Program-made: the position numbers and the translations under genes
Notes under the pieces: model-generated
Database searches by the model: none
The model's input: only the letters and a program-made list of their open reading frames with translations
What the model was told of the DNA's origin: nothing
DNA from: Delphinapterus leucas
Taxonomy: Eukaryota > Chordata > Mammalia > Artiodactyla > Monodontidae
Length of the DNA: 64,000 nucleotides
Assembly: GCF_002288925.2 (NCBI RefSeq)
Contig: NW_022098050.1
Coordinates: 7,329,361 to 7,393,360 of the forward strand
Reading direction: 5' to 3'
Shown here: one piece after another, positions 1-11,094 of the stretch
How the letters are laid out: every line of letters starts with the position of its first letter
How positions within the stretch are numbered: position 1 is the stretch's first letter

Positions 1-51
1 ACTTAAGGTTAAGATTTTTGATGCTTAAAATCTCCCAAAATTGACCAATGG

Positions 52-514
52 TAACTTAAAAATTGAAGTATAGTTGATTTATAATATTATGTTAGTTTCA
101 GGTGTACAGCAAAGTGATTCAGTCATATACATATATTATTTTTTCAGATTATTTTCCATTATAGGTTATTACAAGCTATTGAATATTGTTCTGTGTGTTA
201 CACAGTAAATTCTTGTTACTTATCTGTTTTACATATAGTAGTATGTAGTGTGTATTTGTTAATCCCATACTCCTAATTTATGCCTCCCCTCCCTATTCCC
301 TTTGGTAACCATAAATTTGTTTTCTATGTCTGTGAGTCTGTTTCTGTTTTGTAAGTACGTTCATTTGTATTATTTCTTAGATTCCACATATAAGTGATAT
401 CATATAATATTTGTCTTTCTCTGACTTACTTCCCTTAGTATAATAATCTCTAGGTCCATCCATGCTGCCGCAAATGGAATTATTTCATTCTTTGTACAGC
501 TGAGTAATATTCCA
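52..514 (-). mobile_element. L1 LINE, 5'-truncated 3' end (older cetartiodactyl type)
   Basis: Reading the minus strand, this is the L1 3' end: the last part of ORF2 (the region beside the polypurine motif and the 'tattccat' block) followed by the 3'UTR. The same 3'UTR recurs at 21402-21633, 42871-43242 and 61002-61284. The tail has decayed. The octamer gaccaatg occurs at 43-50 and 515-522 and is a likely short target-site duplication. The body is clearly L1; the exact left end is approximate. Confidence 0.85.
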
Positions 515-522
515 GACCAATG

Positions 523-1139
523 AGAGCTTTTAAAAACCTGCTTACTTTGTATCTTTTTGGCATACTTCCGTTAGTTTTGAGCACTTCCTTACTTTTGCCA
601 TGTGATGAACCGGACTAACTTTAAATTTTCCCTGCCCCAGACCTGAAATTAACCATTTCTCCAATAAGCTCTGATTCATTTTAGAGGGAAAATGAGATGT
701 GAGAGCTAAAAGTGCCCATTGCTACTGGATGTGTGATTGCTTCTTGGCCCTTTTAGTGGCCTAGTTTCACAAGTCCACATGGGAATTTTCGATCCAAATT
801 TAACAATACAGAAGTTTTACTGAATTTCTTTGACTTGACCTTTGTTCTTTTCTCTTACACGGAAAATATGGTTTCTGATAACATTAACTTAAGATTTCAA
901 AATCACTATTCCAATACTACTATTAAGTGAAGAAAGATTATCATCGTTTCTTTGCAGTTCTTTTTGCTCTTACTATTATGCCAGTAAAGATGTACAATCA
1001 GAGTACTATGTTCTATAATCACTTGAAATAATTTTCTTTCTTTTTTTCTTTTTTAACCATTCTGACACACGGGATCACTTTTTCCCACTTGTTTGTAATT
1101 TTAGGATTTTTTAAATTCTATTTTTGAATACAGTGGAAC
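523..1139. other. No gene seen; possible old unclassified repeat
   Basis: AT-rich sequence with no long open frame. The part at about 560-810 looks like an old interspersed repeat I could not assign to a family. Confidence 0.4.
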
Positions 1140-1487
1140 ATTTACACAGTTCCTGCATCAAAACATATGCAAAGAGGTAGTCAGAGAAATCTGCCTTTTT
1201 TAGTTTCCTGATTTACCTTTACAGTGCTCATTTTCGTATATGTATTTTTATTTCCCTTCCTTTCTTATCCATATGGCAGCCTACTATGTATACTGTTATG
1301 TGCCTTGCATTTTTCTCTTAACAGTATATCCTGGAAGTTATTCCACTTCATCTCATAGAGATCTTCCTCATTATTTTCCAAAGTTGTATAACACTCCATT
1401 TTGTGGCTGTAATATAGTTTATTTATACAGCCTCTATTGAAGGACATTTGGGTTGATTCCAACCTTTATTATATGTGTGTTTATATA

Positions 1488-1530
<43 letters not shown>

Positions 1531-1604
1531 TTATGGAGGTGTGAGGCGTGACTTTAGAGTAGATTATCTGATGTGGAATTGTTGCTTGGTCAAAAGGTAA
1601 ATGC
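1140..1604 (-). mobile_element. Old L1 (L1M-type) 3' end, broken by a microsatellite and a SINE
   Basis: The minus strand matches the 3' part of an ancient L1, including the block near 1380-1480 that on the plus strand reads as a 'tattccat'-type segment followed by 'ggacatttgggttg', and the block 1572-1604 ('gttgcttggtcaaaaggtaa'). A (GT)n tract has expanded inside it, and a CHR SINE interrupts it at 1605. I see no clear TSD for that SINE. Confidence 0.65.
1491..1528. repeat. (GT)19 microsatellite
   Basis: An uninterrupted GT dinucleotide run of 38 bases, embedded in old L1 sequence. Confidence 0.97.
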
Positions 1605-1817
1605 GGGCTTCCCTGGTGGCGCAGTGGTTGAGAGTCCGTCTGCCGATGCAGGGGACACGGGTTCGTGCCCCGGTCCGGGAGGATCCCACATGCCGCGGAG
1701 CGGCTGGGCCCGTGAGCCATGGCCGCTGACCCTGCGCGTCCGGAGCCTCTGCTCCACAGCGGGAGAGGCCACAACGGTGAGAGGCCCGCGTACCGCAAAA
1801 AAAAAAAAAAAAAAAAA
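1605..1817 (+). mobile_element. CHR-type tRNA-derived SINE, full length
   Basis: Starts with gggcttccctggtggcgcag, the head of the cetacean/hippo/ruminant (CHR) SINE. A box-like tggcgcagtgg at 1617-1627 and B box-like ggttcgtgccc at 1660-1670 are the split pol III promoter inherited from the tRNA ancestor. It ends in an oligo(A) run at 1797-1817. Its low divergence and intact tail suggest a fairly recent insertion. Open frames across it on both strands are not genes. Confidence 0.95.
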
Positions 1818-2078
1818 TTATGGAAGGAGGCACTGGGCAATTATGCTGCAGCTAAATGTTTGGCTGAGCAGTCTTTAGTTAATACTTCTTGCCTCAGATA
1901 ACTAGTCCTTGGTTATACATTTTGTTTCTTTTTGTGAAAAAACACCCTTCATTCTAGAAATTAGTTGGAATTTCTTATCTGTTGGTATTAGAGAATTTCA
2001 GTCCGAGCAAGTCCCAGCCAGAGCTCACCAGAATTGATAAGCAGTCTCTGGCGTTTTTACTGCAGGTTGCAGGGAAGC

Positions 2079-2096
2079 CTGTTTCCATGGAAACAG
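2079..2096. promoter_or_regulatory. Perfect 18-bp palindrome resembling an RFX X-box
   Basis: The sequence ctgtttccatggaaacag is its own reverse complement. Its 14-bp core (2081-2094) fits the symmetric X-box form GTTNCC-ATGG-style half sites bound by RFX-family factors. It lies in DNA without a recognised repeat. The match is seen directly; binding is inference. Confidence 0.4.
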
Positions 2097-2969
2097 ACGC
2101 CAGCTTGCTGAAAACAGAGGAAAGAACTTTAGCATTAATTACTATTTCAATTTGAATTCAATTGATTTCTGAGTAAATCTGGAGACAGCTTGGCAGTATT
2201 ATTGTGAGAGTGCTATAAGCATGCCCTACACTATATTAAAACAGCTTAACAAATATAACGAGGTACTGTGGATTATAAAAGAGAACCAGAGCTGAACTAC
2301 TGAAGTAAGCACAAGAAAAGTAAATACCAAAGTTCAAAAGTCAATTTTGACCTGGGTAGATGAATGAGTGACTCACTTTTAATGAACCTAAATTTCCTGT
2401 GACAAAGCCAAGTCATTAGAGGATTGCTTTTTATATCCTTCCCACAAACACTAAGGAAAAAAGTATAAAAAGAGGCAAAGAAAAAGAAGGCTGATTTTGG
2501 AGACCTGTACATTTGACTCTATGCAATTTGAGGGTGAGAGTGCTGAGGTTCCTTAAATTATTCCTCTTAGTTTCAGCCATTTCATCACTTAATTTCATTA
2601 CCAATTTTGGTGAGCTCAGGCTGGGACTTGCTAGCCCTGAATTTCTCTTAACACCCACAGGTATGAGATTCTAACTAATTTCTGGAATAGTTGCGGCATC
2701 TATCTATATATCTTCAAGACTTCCTACTTTGAAAGAAAATGGCCTTGAAAGGGGTTATGTTCTAGAATATTATTCAGCCTGGAAAGTAATAATTTAGATT
2801 AGTTGCAGGTTGGCTCAGAGCTAGAAGTGGACAGAGAATAAATAATTGGTGAGAAGACAGGATGAGGGGCCAAAAGGAGAGACGAAAGGAAGAAGTTTGC
2901 CCAAAGCAACTTTTGTCTATTGAACTATTTCACTGAGGCTCAACTCAGACTGTAAAATAATATATATTT

Positions 2970-2992
2970 AAAAACAAAAACAAAAACAAAAA
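2970..2992. repeat. Short (ACAAAA)n tract
   Basis: Three to four imperfect hexamer units rich in A; low-complexity sequence. Confidence 0.8.
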
Positions 2993-3654
2993 TCCTAGGA
3001 AACGAAGATGGAGAGAATGTTGGCTATCAGCATTCTATCAACTGGGACTTTTAGAAAGTCAAATTCTCCCTAGAGAGGTATGTAAAAGGTGTGCATTTCT
3101 TTTCTTTTTTTTTTCTGGTCTAAAAATGCTTTATTTAGGGGGCCTCTATTCTTGTTTTTATTGAGGTATAATTGACAAAGGTGTACATTTCTTGGTCACA
3201 GTTGCAAAGCAGAGGATCTTGACAAAGCCAAAAGCCAAATGTTGCAAGATAGAAAGCATTACGAATGAGAATTCTAGAGTAGGACATACCTGAAATAGGA
3301 CACTGTTAGAACCCCACCTAGATTCCTTCTGTTCCATTTACTGATTGTCTGAGCCCATTCTCCAGCTTCTGTGTGTTTTAAACAGCTAACGTCTGTGACC
3401 TTCTTCCTAGTGTGACCTTTCAGATTACTGGAGCTGTTTTCTTTGCATAGAGAGCCAGAAATAGGTGGGAGTTCACATACCATTTCAATACCTTCCTGTG
3501 TGGGATTATAAAAGGTCAGATCCCTTTTCCTGGGGTGAGACAAACTTTGAGGTGTAATCAACACCTTCCATGTTCCCTGCAGGATCAGGCTGAGGCTGGG
3601 ACTTTGCCTGAAATCTTATCTTTGCTTAGCTCTTACCCCTTCTCATCCTGTCTT

Positions 3655-3999
3655 TAACCAGCCTCCAAAATGGCCATTGTCATGTCCCACAATGAATAAG
3701 GTAGACCTATGTAACCAATAGGATATTGTAGAGGTGATAGTGTGTGAGTTCCAAGGCTAGATCATAAAAGTCATTGTGGCTTCCACCGTGCTCTCTCTTG
3801 TGTTGTCCTCTCCAAGGGAAGCCATTTGTCATGTGAGGCAGACACTCAAATAACTCTAAGGTCCATGTGGCAAAGAACAGAGCCCTTTCACCAATAGGCA
3901 GCACAAACTTGCTATTCACATGGGTGAGTCATCCTGAAAGTGGATCATTCAGCCCCAGTCAAGCCTCGAGATGGCTGCAGCCCTGGCTGACATCTTGAT
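3655..3999 (+). mobile_element. MLT1-type LTR, left part
   Basis: The plus strand follows the MLT1 (ERVL-MaLR) LTR layout: an early block with 'caataggatattg', the 'ggtgagtcatcctg...' region and the block ending 'ggctgacatcttga'. The match breaks off at about 3999 and resumes at 5745 with 'cttcatgagacaccctgag', exactly where the consensus continues. The gap is filled by the nested elements listed next. Confidence 0.7.
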
Positions 4000-4105
4000 G
4001 GTGTTGGGGAGGAAGAAATTTTTCTCTACCCTTCGAGCTTTTTCTGGCTTGTCTAAGAATTAAATTGACATGGGACAGATTAACAGGAGAAAAATCACAA
4101 AATTT

Positions 4106-5286
4106 TTTTTGGATAAATTGGACTTTATCAAAATTAACTTTTGTTCTTCAAAGGACACTATGGAGAAAGTGAAAAGACAACCCACATAATAGGGGAAAAT
4201 ATTTGTAAATTATGTATCTGATAAGAGGCTTGTATCCACAATATATAAAGAACTCTTACAACTCAACAATAAAAAGACAAATAGCCCAGTCAAAAATGGG
4301 CAAAGGACCATAATTCGAAAAGATACACACACCCCAATGTTCATAGCAGCACTATTCACAATAGCCAAGACATGGAAGCAACCTAAATGCCCATCGACAG
4401 ATGAATGGATAAAGAACATGTGGTACATACATACAATGGAATACTACTCAGCCATATAAAAGAATGAAATAATGCCATTTGAAGCAACATGTATGGACCT
4501 AGAGATTATCATACTAAGTGAAGAAAGTCAAAGACAAATATCAGATGATATCACTTATATGTGGAATCAAAAAAAATGATACAAATGAACTTATTTACCA
4601 AACAAAAACAGACTCACAGAGTTAGAAAACAAACTTATGGTTACCTAAGGGGAAAGGGGGGGAGAGAGATAAACTAGGAGGTTGGGATTAACATATATAT
4701 CGTACACTACCATATATAAAACAGATAATCAACAAGGACCTACTGTATAGCACAGGGAACTCTACTCAATACTCTGTAATAGCCTATATGGGAAAAGAAT
4801 TTGAAAAAGAATAGATATATGTATAGCCAAATCATTTTTCTGTACACCTGAAACTAACACAACATTGTAAGCCTACTATACTCCAATATAAAATAAAAAT
4901 TTAAAAAAGAAAAAAAATGGGCAAAGGACTTGTATCCATTTACCCATATAAAAATATACAAATGTTCCATTGGCATATTCAAAGATGCTTAATATCATTA
5001 GTCATCAGAAAATGCAAATGAAAACCACAGTGAGACACCACTGCCATTAGTACGGCTAACGTAAAAGGACAGAAATTAACAAGTGCTGGTGAGGACGTGG
5101 AGAAAACGGAACCCTTATACGTTGCTGGTGGGCTCGTAAAATGGCGCAATTTCTCTGGAAAACAGTTTGGCGGTTCCTCAAAATGCTAGACATAGAGTCA
5201 CCCTATGACCCAGCTCTTCCACTCCCAGCTCTAAACCCAAGAGAAAAGAAAGCATACATCCACACAAAAACTTGTGCACAGTCTCA
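4106..5286 (+). mobile_element. Older L1 fragment (ORF2 C-terminal region), interrupted 4309-4912
   Basis: The outer parts 4106-4308 and 4930-5286 are consecutive pieces of the L1 ORF2 3' region on the plus strand. The fragment lacks a 3'UTR and poly(A) tail. Similar short sequences flank it (cacaaaattt near 4096-4105 and cacaaaaattt at 5287-5297), a possible imperfect TSD in low-complexity DNA. A prematurely ended transcript or a later deletion could explain the missing 3' end. Confidence 0.75.
4309..4912 (+). mobile_element. Younger 5'-truncated L1 inserted into the older L1
   Basis: About 600 bp of L1 3' end ending in an A-rich tail at 4895-4912. It is flanked by a perfect 17-bp TSD, aaaaatgggcaaaggac, at 4292-4308 and 4913-4929. 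Collapsing the TSD restores continuous older L1 sequence. The 5' part still reads as the C-terminal ORF2 region; the rest is 3'UTR. Confidence 0.95.
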
Positions 5287-5744
5287 CACAAAAATTTAGT
5301 AACATGTTTATACAAGGGAGAGACCCAGGAAAAATAAGTAACTCCCCAAAATGGCTGAAACTCTCACCTTAAATATCAATTCAGCTAAAGACCAAAGAGG
5401 ATGTTGGGAGTAGTGGTCTGGGATTTCAAATATGAGGAAGGCAATTCACATGAAGACGGAAAAGTAAATGTTTGATAAACGAATGTTTGCTGGGCCATGC
5501 AGAGACAATGGGACACAGAGTGGACGCTGATCTCTCCCCCACCACACCATCCCCTGTGCTTTACAGTATCTCTGGTGATAACTCTGTTCTGGGAACAGAC
5601 CCTCTATCTAAATTTTTTTTTTTTGGCAATTAGGGGCAAGGTCAAATTTTCTTCCTGGGTCTTTTGGACCTTGGTTTTTTTTCAGCTTGAAATAATCCAC
5701 ATGCCAAAGAAATATTTTGGGGTAGCATATTTTGCTCTGCTACA

Positions 5745-5908
5745 ACTACAACTTCATGAGACACCCTGAGATAAAACCACCCATCTAAGCCACTCCTGAA
5801 TTCCTGCCCCTCAGAACATGTGTGGGATAAAAATGCTTGTTGTTATTTTAAGCCAACTTTTGAGGTACTTTTTAATGTAGCAATACAAAACTGATACATA
5901 CTGCTTCC
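5745..5908 (+). mobile_element. MLT1-type LTR, right part
   Basis: Continuation of the LTR at 3655-3999: 'gagacaccctgagataaaac', then 'taagccactcctgaattcctg', then the 'ttgttgttattttaagcca' polyadenylation-side block, ending near 'aaaactgatacata'. This is the usual 3' end of MLT1 LTRs. Confidence 0.75.
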
Positions 5909-5911
5909 TCC

Positions 5912-6005
5912 ACTCTTTTACTGTTTTCTCCTGGTACTATCTGCTTAATAAATAACCTGCACCTGAATCTCATCTCAGGCTCTGCTCTGGTGAACCTGAC
6001 TTAAG
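5912..6005 (+). mobile_element. Possible LTR 3' end remnant
   Basis: Contains 'cttaataaataacctgcacc' followed by a 'ctcaggctctgct' block, an arrangement typical of LTR polyadenylation regions. It could be the right half of an LTR into which the MLT1 inserted. Family not recognised. Confidence 0.3.
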
Positions 6006-6014
6006 ATATTTTAA

Positions 6015-6205
6015 TTCAAATCCCAGCTCTGTCATCTATTAGCTGTGTGACCTTGGGCAAGTCACTAATCCCCCTATTGTGCCTCAATAAAATGTGGATG
6101 ATGATAGAACTGACCTCTTAGAGTTGTGTGAGGATTAAAGGGATCAGTGCTTGGAAAGTGCATAGCATACTGCCTGGCACATTGTTGAAACTCAGCAATG
6201 TTAGT
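6015..6205 (+). mobile_element. MIR SINE
   Basis: Shows the MIR core and tail: 'agctgtgtgaccttgggcaa', then 'gtgaggattaaagggatcag', then 'actgcctggcacattgt'. Old and diverged. It runs in the plus orientation and lacks its tRNA-like head. Confidence 0.9.
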
Positions 6206-6598
6206 AATTTTTATAAGAGTAGCATAGGGTGGCAATTGTCAGCTGTGAGGTCTAACCAAATCTAATTTTTTATAGCCTCTGTGGCCCTAGTCGTCCATCT
6301 TGCTGGCTCTTGACCATATGGAAGTATAAAAAGGTGACTGTGGATACTTCAGCCCAATTAGGGAGAAAAACAATTCATAGCACATGGCTCCTTCTGGTAG
6401 GTCAATAGTGTCATCTTTATAAATGAAACTCAGACCATTGCATTATTGTGATAAGATCTGCTATTTTACTTGAAATAAACAAACCTTGCTGCCTGATCCA
6501 TTACTGTTCCCACCACAAAGAAGGCGTGGAGCTGAAGCAGCTATTTTAACAGCTAAGTGACGTTTTTCTCTTGAAAATTGAAGGTTACACACTGCCCT
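6206..6598. other. No gene or repeat recognised
   Basis: Single-copy-looking sequence upstream of the full-length L1 target site. No open frame of note. Confidence 0.5.
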
Positions 6599-6617
6599 CC
6601 TCCCATAGATTTTTTTT

Positions 6618-6640
6618 AGCATGTACATGTATACGCCAAC
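6618..6640 (-). other. Non-L1 segment between L1 3' end and terminal tail
   Basis: On the minus strand the L1 body ends with A's (6654-6649). A T-run (6648-6641) and 23 nt not found at other L1 3' ends here follow, and then a second A-run (6617-6610) abuts the TSD. This is the layout expected of a short 3' transduction. The segment contains no AATAAA. Confidence 0.5.
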
Positions 6641-6966
6641 AAAAAAAATTTTTTAACCTCTTTATTGCAGTATAATTGCTTTAAAATGGTTTGTTAGTTT
6701 CTGCTTTATAACAAAGTGAATCAGCTGTACATATACATATATCCCCATATCTCCTCCCTCTTGCATCTCTCTCCCACCCTCCCTATCCCACCCCTCTAGG
6801 TGGACACAAAGCATGGAGCTGATCTCCCTGTGCTATGGGGCTGCTTCCAACTAGCTATCTATTTTACATTTGGTAGTGTATATATGTCCATGCCACTCTC
6901 TCACTTCGTCCCAGCTTACCCTTCCCCCTCCTCATGTCCTCAAGTCCATTCTCTATGTCTGCATCT

Positions 6967-9900
6967 TTATTCCTGTCCTGCCCCTAGGTTGTTCAGAAGC
7001 AATTTTTTAAAATTCTGTATATGTGTTAGCATACGGTGTTTGTTTTTCTCTTTCTGACTTACTATACTCTGTAGGACAGTCTTTAGGTCCATCCACTTCA
7101 CTACAAATAACTCAATTTCGTTTCTTTTTATGGCTGAGTAATATTCCATTGTATATATGTGCCACATCTTCTTTATCCATTCATCTGTCGATGGACACTT
7201 AGGTTGCTCCCATGTCCTGGCTATTGTAAACAGAGCTGCAATGTACATTGTGGTACATGACTCTTTTTGAATTATGGTTTTCTCTGGGTATATGCCCAGT
7301 AGTGGGATTGCTGGGTCGTATGGTAGTTGTATTTTTGGTTTTTTAAGGAACCTCCATACTGTTCTACATAGTGGATGTATCAATTTACATTCCCAGCAAC
7401 AGGGCAAGAGGGTTCACTTTTCTCCACACCCTCTCCAGCATTTATCGTTCGTAGATTTTTTGATGATGGCCATTCTGACTGGTATGAGGTGATACCTCAT
7501 TGTGGTTTTGATTTGCATTTCTCTAATGATTAGAGATGTTGAACATCCTTTCATGTGTTTGTTGGCAACCTGTATATCTTCTTTGGAGAAGTCTATTTAG
7601 GTCTTCTGCCCATTTTTGGATTGGGTTGTTTGTTTTTTTGTTATTGAGCTGCATGAGCTGCTTGTAAATTTTGGAGATTAATCCTCTGTCAGTTGCTTCA
7701 TTTGCAAATATTTTCTCCCATTCTGAGGGTTGTCTTTTTGTCTTGTTTATGGTTTCCTTTGCTGTGCAAAAGCTTTGAAGTTTCATTAGGTCCCATTTGT
7801 TCATTTTTGTTTTTATTTCCATTTCTCTAGGAGGTGGGTCAAAAAGGATCTTGCTGTGATTTATGTCATAGAGTGTTCTGCCTACATTTTCCTCAAAGAG
7901 TTTGATAGTGTCTGGCCTTACATTTAGGTCTTTAACCCATTTTGAGTTTATTTTTGTGTATGGTGTTAGGGTGTGTTCTAATGTCATTCTTTTACATGTA
8001 GCTGTCCAGTTTTCCTAGCACCACTTATTAAAGAGTCTGTCTTTTCTCCACTGTGTATTCTTGCCTCCTTTATCAAAGATAAGGTGACCATAGGTGCGTG
8101 GGTTTATCTCTGCACATTCTATCCTGTTCCATTGATCTATATTTCTGTTTTTGTGCCAGTACTATACTGTCCTGATTACTGTAGCTTTGTAGTATAGTCT
8201 GAAGGCAGGGCACCTGATTCCTCCAGCTCTGTTTTTCTTTCTCAAGATTGCTTTGGCTATTTGGGGTCTTTTGTGTTTCCATACAAATTGTGCGATTTTT
8301 TTGTTGTAGTTCTGTGAAAAATGCCAGTGGTAGTTTGATAGGGACTGCATTGAATCTGTAGGTTGCTTTGGATAGTATAGTCATTTTCACAATGTTGATT
8401 CGTCCAATCCAAGAACATGATATATCTCTCCATCTGTTTGTGTCATCTTTAATATCTTTCATCAGTGTCTTATAGTTTTCTGCATACAGGTCTTTTGCCT
8501 GCTTAGGTAGGTTTATTCCTAGGTATTTTATTCTTTTTGTTGCAATGGTAAATGAGAACGTTTCCTTAAGTTCTCGTTCAGATTTTTCATCATTAGTGTA
8601 TAGGAATGCAAGAGATTTCTGTGCATTAATTTTGTATCCTGCTACTTTACCAAATTCATTGATTAGCTCTAGTACTTTTCTGGTAGCATCTTTACGATTC
8701 TCTATATATAGTATCATGTCATCTGCAAACAGTGACAGCTTTACGTCTTCTTTTCTGATTTGGATTCCTTTCATTTCTTTTTCTTCTCTGATTGCTGTGA
8801 CTAAAACTTCCAAAACTATGTTGAACAATAGTGGTGAGAGTGGGCAACCTTGCCTTGTTCCTGATCTTAGTGGAAATGGTTTCAGGTTTTCACCACTGAG
8901 AACAATGTCGGCTGTGGGTTTGTCATATATGGCCTTTATTATGTTGAGGTGAGTTCCCTCTATGCCCACTTTCTGGCGGGGTTTTATCATGAATGGGTGT
9001 TGAATTTTGTTGAAAGCTTTTTCTTCATCTACTGAGATGATCGTATGGTTTTTATCCTTCAATGTGTTAATATGGTGTATCACATGATTGATTTATGTAT
9101 ATTGAAGAATCCATGCATTCCTGGGATAAACCCCACTTGATCATTGTGTTGATCCTTTTAATGTGCTGTTGGATTCTGTTTGTATTTTGTTGAGGATTTT
9201 TACATCTACGTTCATCAGTGATATTGGCCTGTAGTTTTCTTTCTCTGTGACATCTATGTCTGGTTTTGGTATCAGGGTGATGATAGCCTCGTACAATGAG
9301 TCTGGGACTGTTCCTCCCTCTGCTATATTTTCGAAGAGTTTGAGAAGGATAGGTTTTAGCTCTTCTCTAAATGTTTGATAGAATTCACCTGTGAAGCCAT
9401 CTGGTCCTGGGCTTTTGTTTGTTGAAGATTTTTAATCACAGTCTCAATTTTAGTGCTTGTGATTGGTCTGTTTATATTTTCTATTTCTTCCTGGTTCAGT
9501 CTTGGAAGGTTGTGCTTTTCTAAGAATTTGTCCATTTCTTCCAGGTTGTCCATTTTATTGGCATAGAGTTGCTTGTAGTAATCTCTCATGATCCTTTGTA
9601 TTTCTGCAGTGTCACTTGTTACTTCTCCTTTTTCATTTCTATTTCTATTGATTTGAGTCTACTCCCTTTTTGTCTTAATGAGTCTGGCTAATTGTTTATC
9701 AATTTTGTTTATCTTTTCAAAGAACCAGGTTTTAGTTTTATTGATCTTTGCTATTGTTTCCTTCGCTTCTTTTTCATTTATTTCTGACCTGATCTTTATG
9801 ATTTCTTTTCATGTGCTAACTTTGGGGGTTTTTTGTTCTTCTTTCTCTAGTTCCTTTAGGTGTAAGGTTAGGTTGTTTATTTGAGATGTTTCTTGTTTCA

Positions 9901-11035
9901 TGAGGTACAATAATATTGCTACAAACTTCCCTCTTAGAACTGCTTTTGCTGCATCCCATAGGTTTTGGGTCATCGTGTTTCATTGTCATTTGTTTCTAGG
10001 TATTTTTTTGGTTTCCTGTTTGATTTCTTCAGTGATCTCTTGGTTATTTAGTAGTATATTGTTTAGCCTCCATGTGTTTGTATTTTTTACAGGTTTTTTC
10101 CTGTAATTGATATCTAGTCTCATAGCATTGTGGGCAGAAAAGATACTTCATACGATTTCAATTTTCTTAAATTTACCAAGGCTTGATTTGTTACCCAAGG
10201 TATGACCTACTCTGGAGAATGTTCCATGAGCACTTGAGAAGAAAGTGTATTCTGTTGTTTATGGATTGAGTGTCCTGTAAGTATCAATTTATCTGGTCCA
10301 ATGTGTCTTTTAAAGCTTGTGTTTCCGTATTTATTTTCATTTTGGATGATCTGTCCATTGGAGAAAGTGGGGTGTTAATGTCCCCTACTATGATTGTGTA
10401 CTGTCGTTTTCCCCTTTTATGGCTGTTAGCATTTGCCTTATGTATTGAGGTACTCCTATGCTGGGTGCATAAATATTTACAGTTGTTATATCTTCTTGGA
10501 TTGATCCCTTGATCATTATGTAGTGTCCTTCTTTGTCTCTTTTAATAGTCTTTATTTTGTTTTTTTGTTTGTTTGTTTGTTTGCGGTACGTGGGCCTCTC
10601 ACTGTTGTCGCCTCTCCCGTTGCGGAGCACAGGCTCCGGATGCGCAGGCTCAGCGGCCATGGCTCACGAGCCCAGCCGCTCCACGGCATGTGGGAGCTTC
10701 CCGGACTGGGGCACAAACCCATGTCCCCTGCATTGGCAGGCAGACTCTCAACCACTGTGCCACCAGGGAAGCCCTAGTCTTTATTTTAAAGTCTATTTTA
10801 TCTGATTGAGAATGGCTAATCCAGCTTTCTTTGGATTTCCATTTGCATGGAATATATTTTTCCATCCCCTCACTTTCAGTCTGTATGTGTCCCTAGGTCT
10901 GAAGTGGGTCTCCTGTAGACAGCATATATACGGGTCTTGTTTTTATATCCATTCAGCCAGTCTGTGTCTTTTCGTTGGAGCATTTAATCCAGTTACATTT
11001 AAGGTAGTTATTGATATGCATGTTCCTATTACCAT
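6967..11035 (-). pseudogene. L1 ORF2 remnant (endonuclease-reverse transcriptase), broken
   Basis: Decayed ORF2 of the full-length L1. In the family it encodes an apurinic-type endonuclease, a reverse transcriptase and a C-terminal Cys-rich domain, which nick the target and copy L1 RNA in cis. The ATG at 11035 begins the usual N-terminus. After removing the SINE and its duplicated TSD the span is about 3,840 nt, or 1,280 codons, the normal ORF2 size. The endonuclease part (about 10,390-10,530) keeps a NIYAP-type motif. The RT part is open from 9083 to 8073 with the first catalytic Asp in ISVDEEKAF, an [11 protein letters not shown] block, and the FADDM box with both Asp residues at about 8729-8715. 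Further fragments lie at 9589-9356, 7987-7523 and 7407-6967. It is split by stops, frame changes and the SINE at 10559. Confidence 0.93.
10559..10774 (-). mobile_element. CHR SINE inserted in L1 ORF2 endonuclease region
   Basis: Minus-strand CHR SINE with its tail as a T/G-rich run at the left (10559-10582) and its head (complement of gggcttccc) at the right. A 13-bp TSD, tagtctttatttt, lies at 10546-10558 and 10775-10787; the latter is followed by aaa, an L1-endonuclease-type site. It postdates the host L1. Confidence 0.97.
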
Positions 11036-11094
11036 TTTCTTAATTGTTTTGGGTTTTGCTTTTGTACGTCCTTTTCTTCTCTTGTGTTTCCCAC

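Larger units (their letters stand above)
1818..3654. other. No gene seen; largely single-copy-looking DNA
   Basis: No supported coding region. It contains the palindrome at 2079-2096, a short (ACAAAA)n tract at 2970-2992 and a scrap of L1 3'UTR at about 3155-3190 (minus). The last 150 bases before 3655 may be the left half of another LTR whose right half lies at 5910-6005; this is only suggestive. Confidence 0.5.
4002..5744 (-). mobile_element. ERV-type LTR inserted in MLT1, itself interrupted 4106-5286
   Basis: The two outer parts, 4002-4105 and 5287-5744, align in order to the reverse complement of the LTR at 58609-59167. On the plus strand the element reads TG at its left end and CA at its right end (5743-5744), as LTRs do. 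The two parts join cleanly once the L1 sequence between them is removed. The family was not identified by name. No gag, pol or env sequence is attached, so it is a solo LTR or fragment. Confidence 0.75.

Noticed and set aside
1605..1680. tRNA gene suggested by A and B boxes
   Set aside because: The boxes belong to the tRNA-derived head of a SINE. The cloverleaf is not maintained and a SINE body follows.
1481..1901. Overlapping open frames on both strands across the SINE at 1605
   Set aside because: GC-rich SINE sequence lacks stops in several frames. The same translations recur at 10.5, 31.1 and 42.2 kb, so they are repeat shadows.
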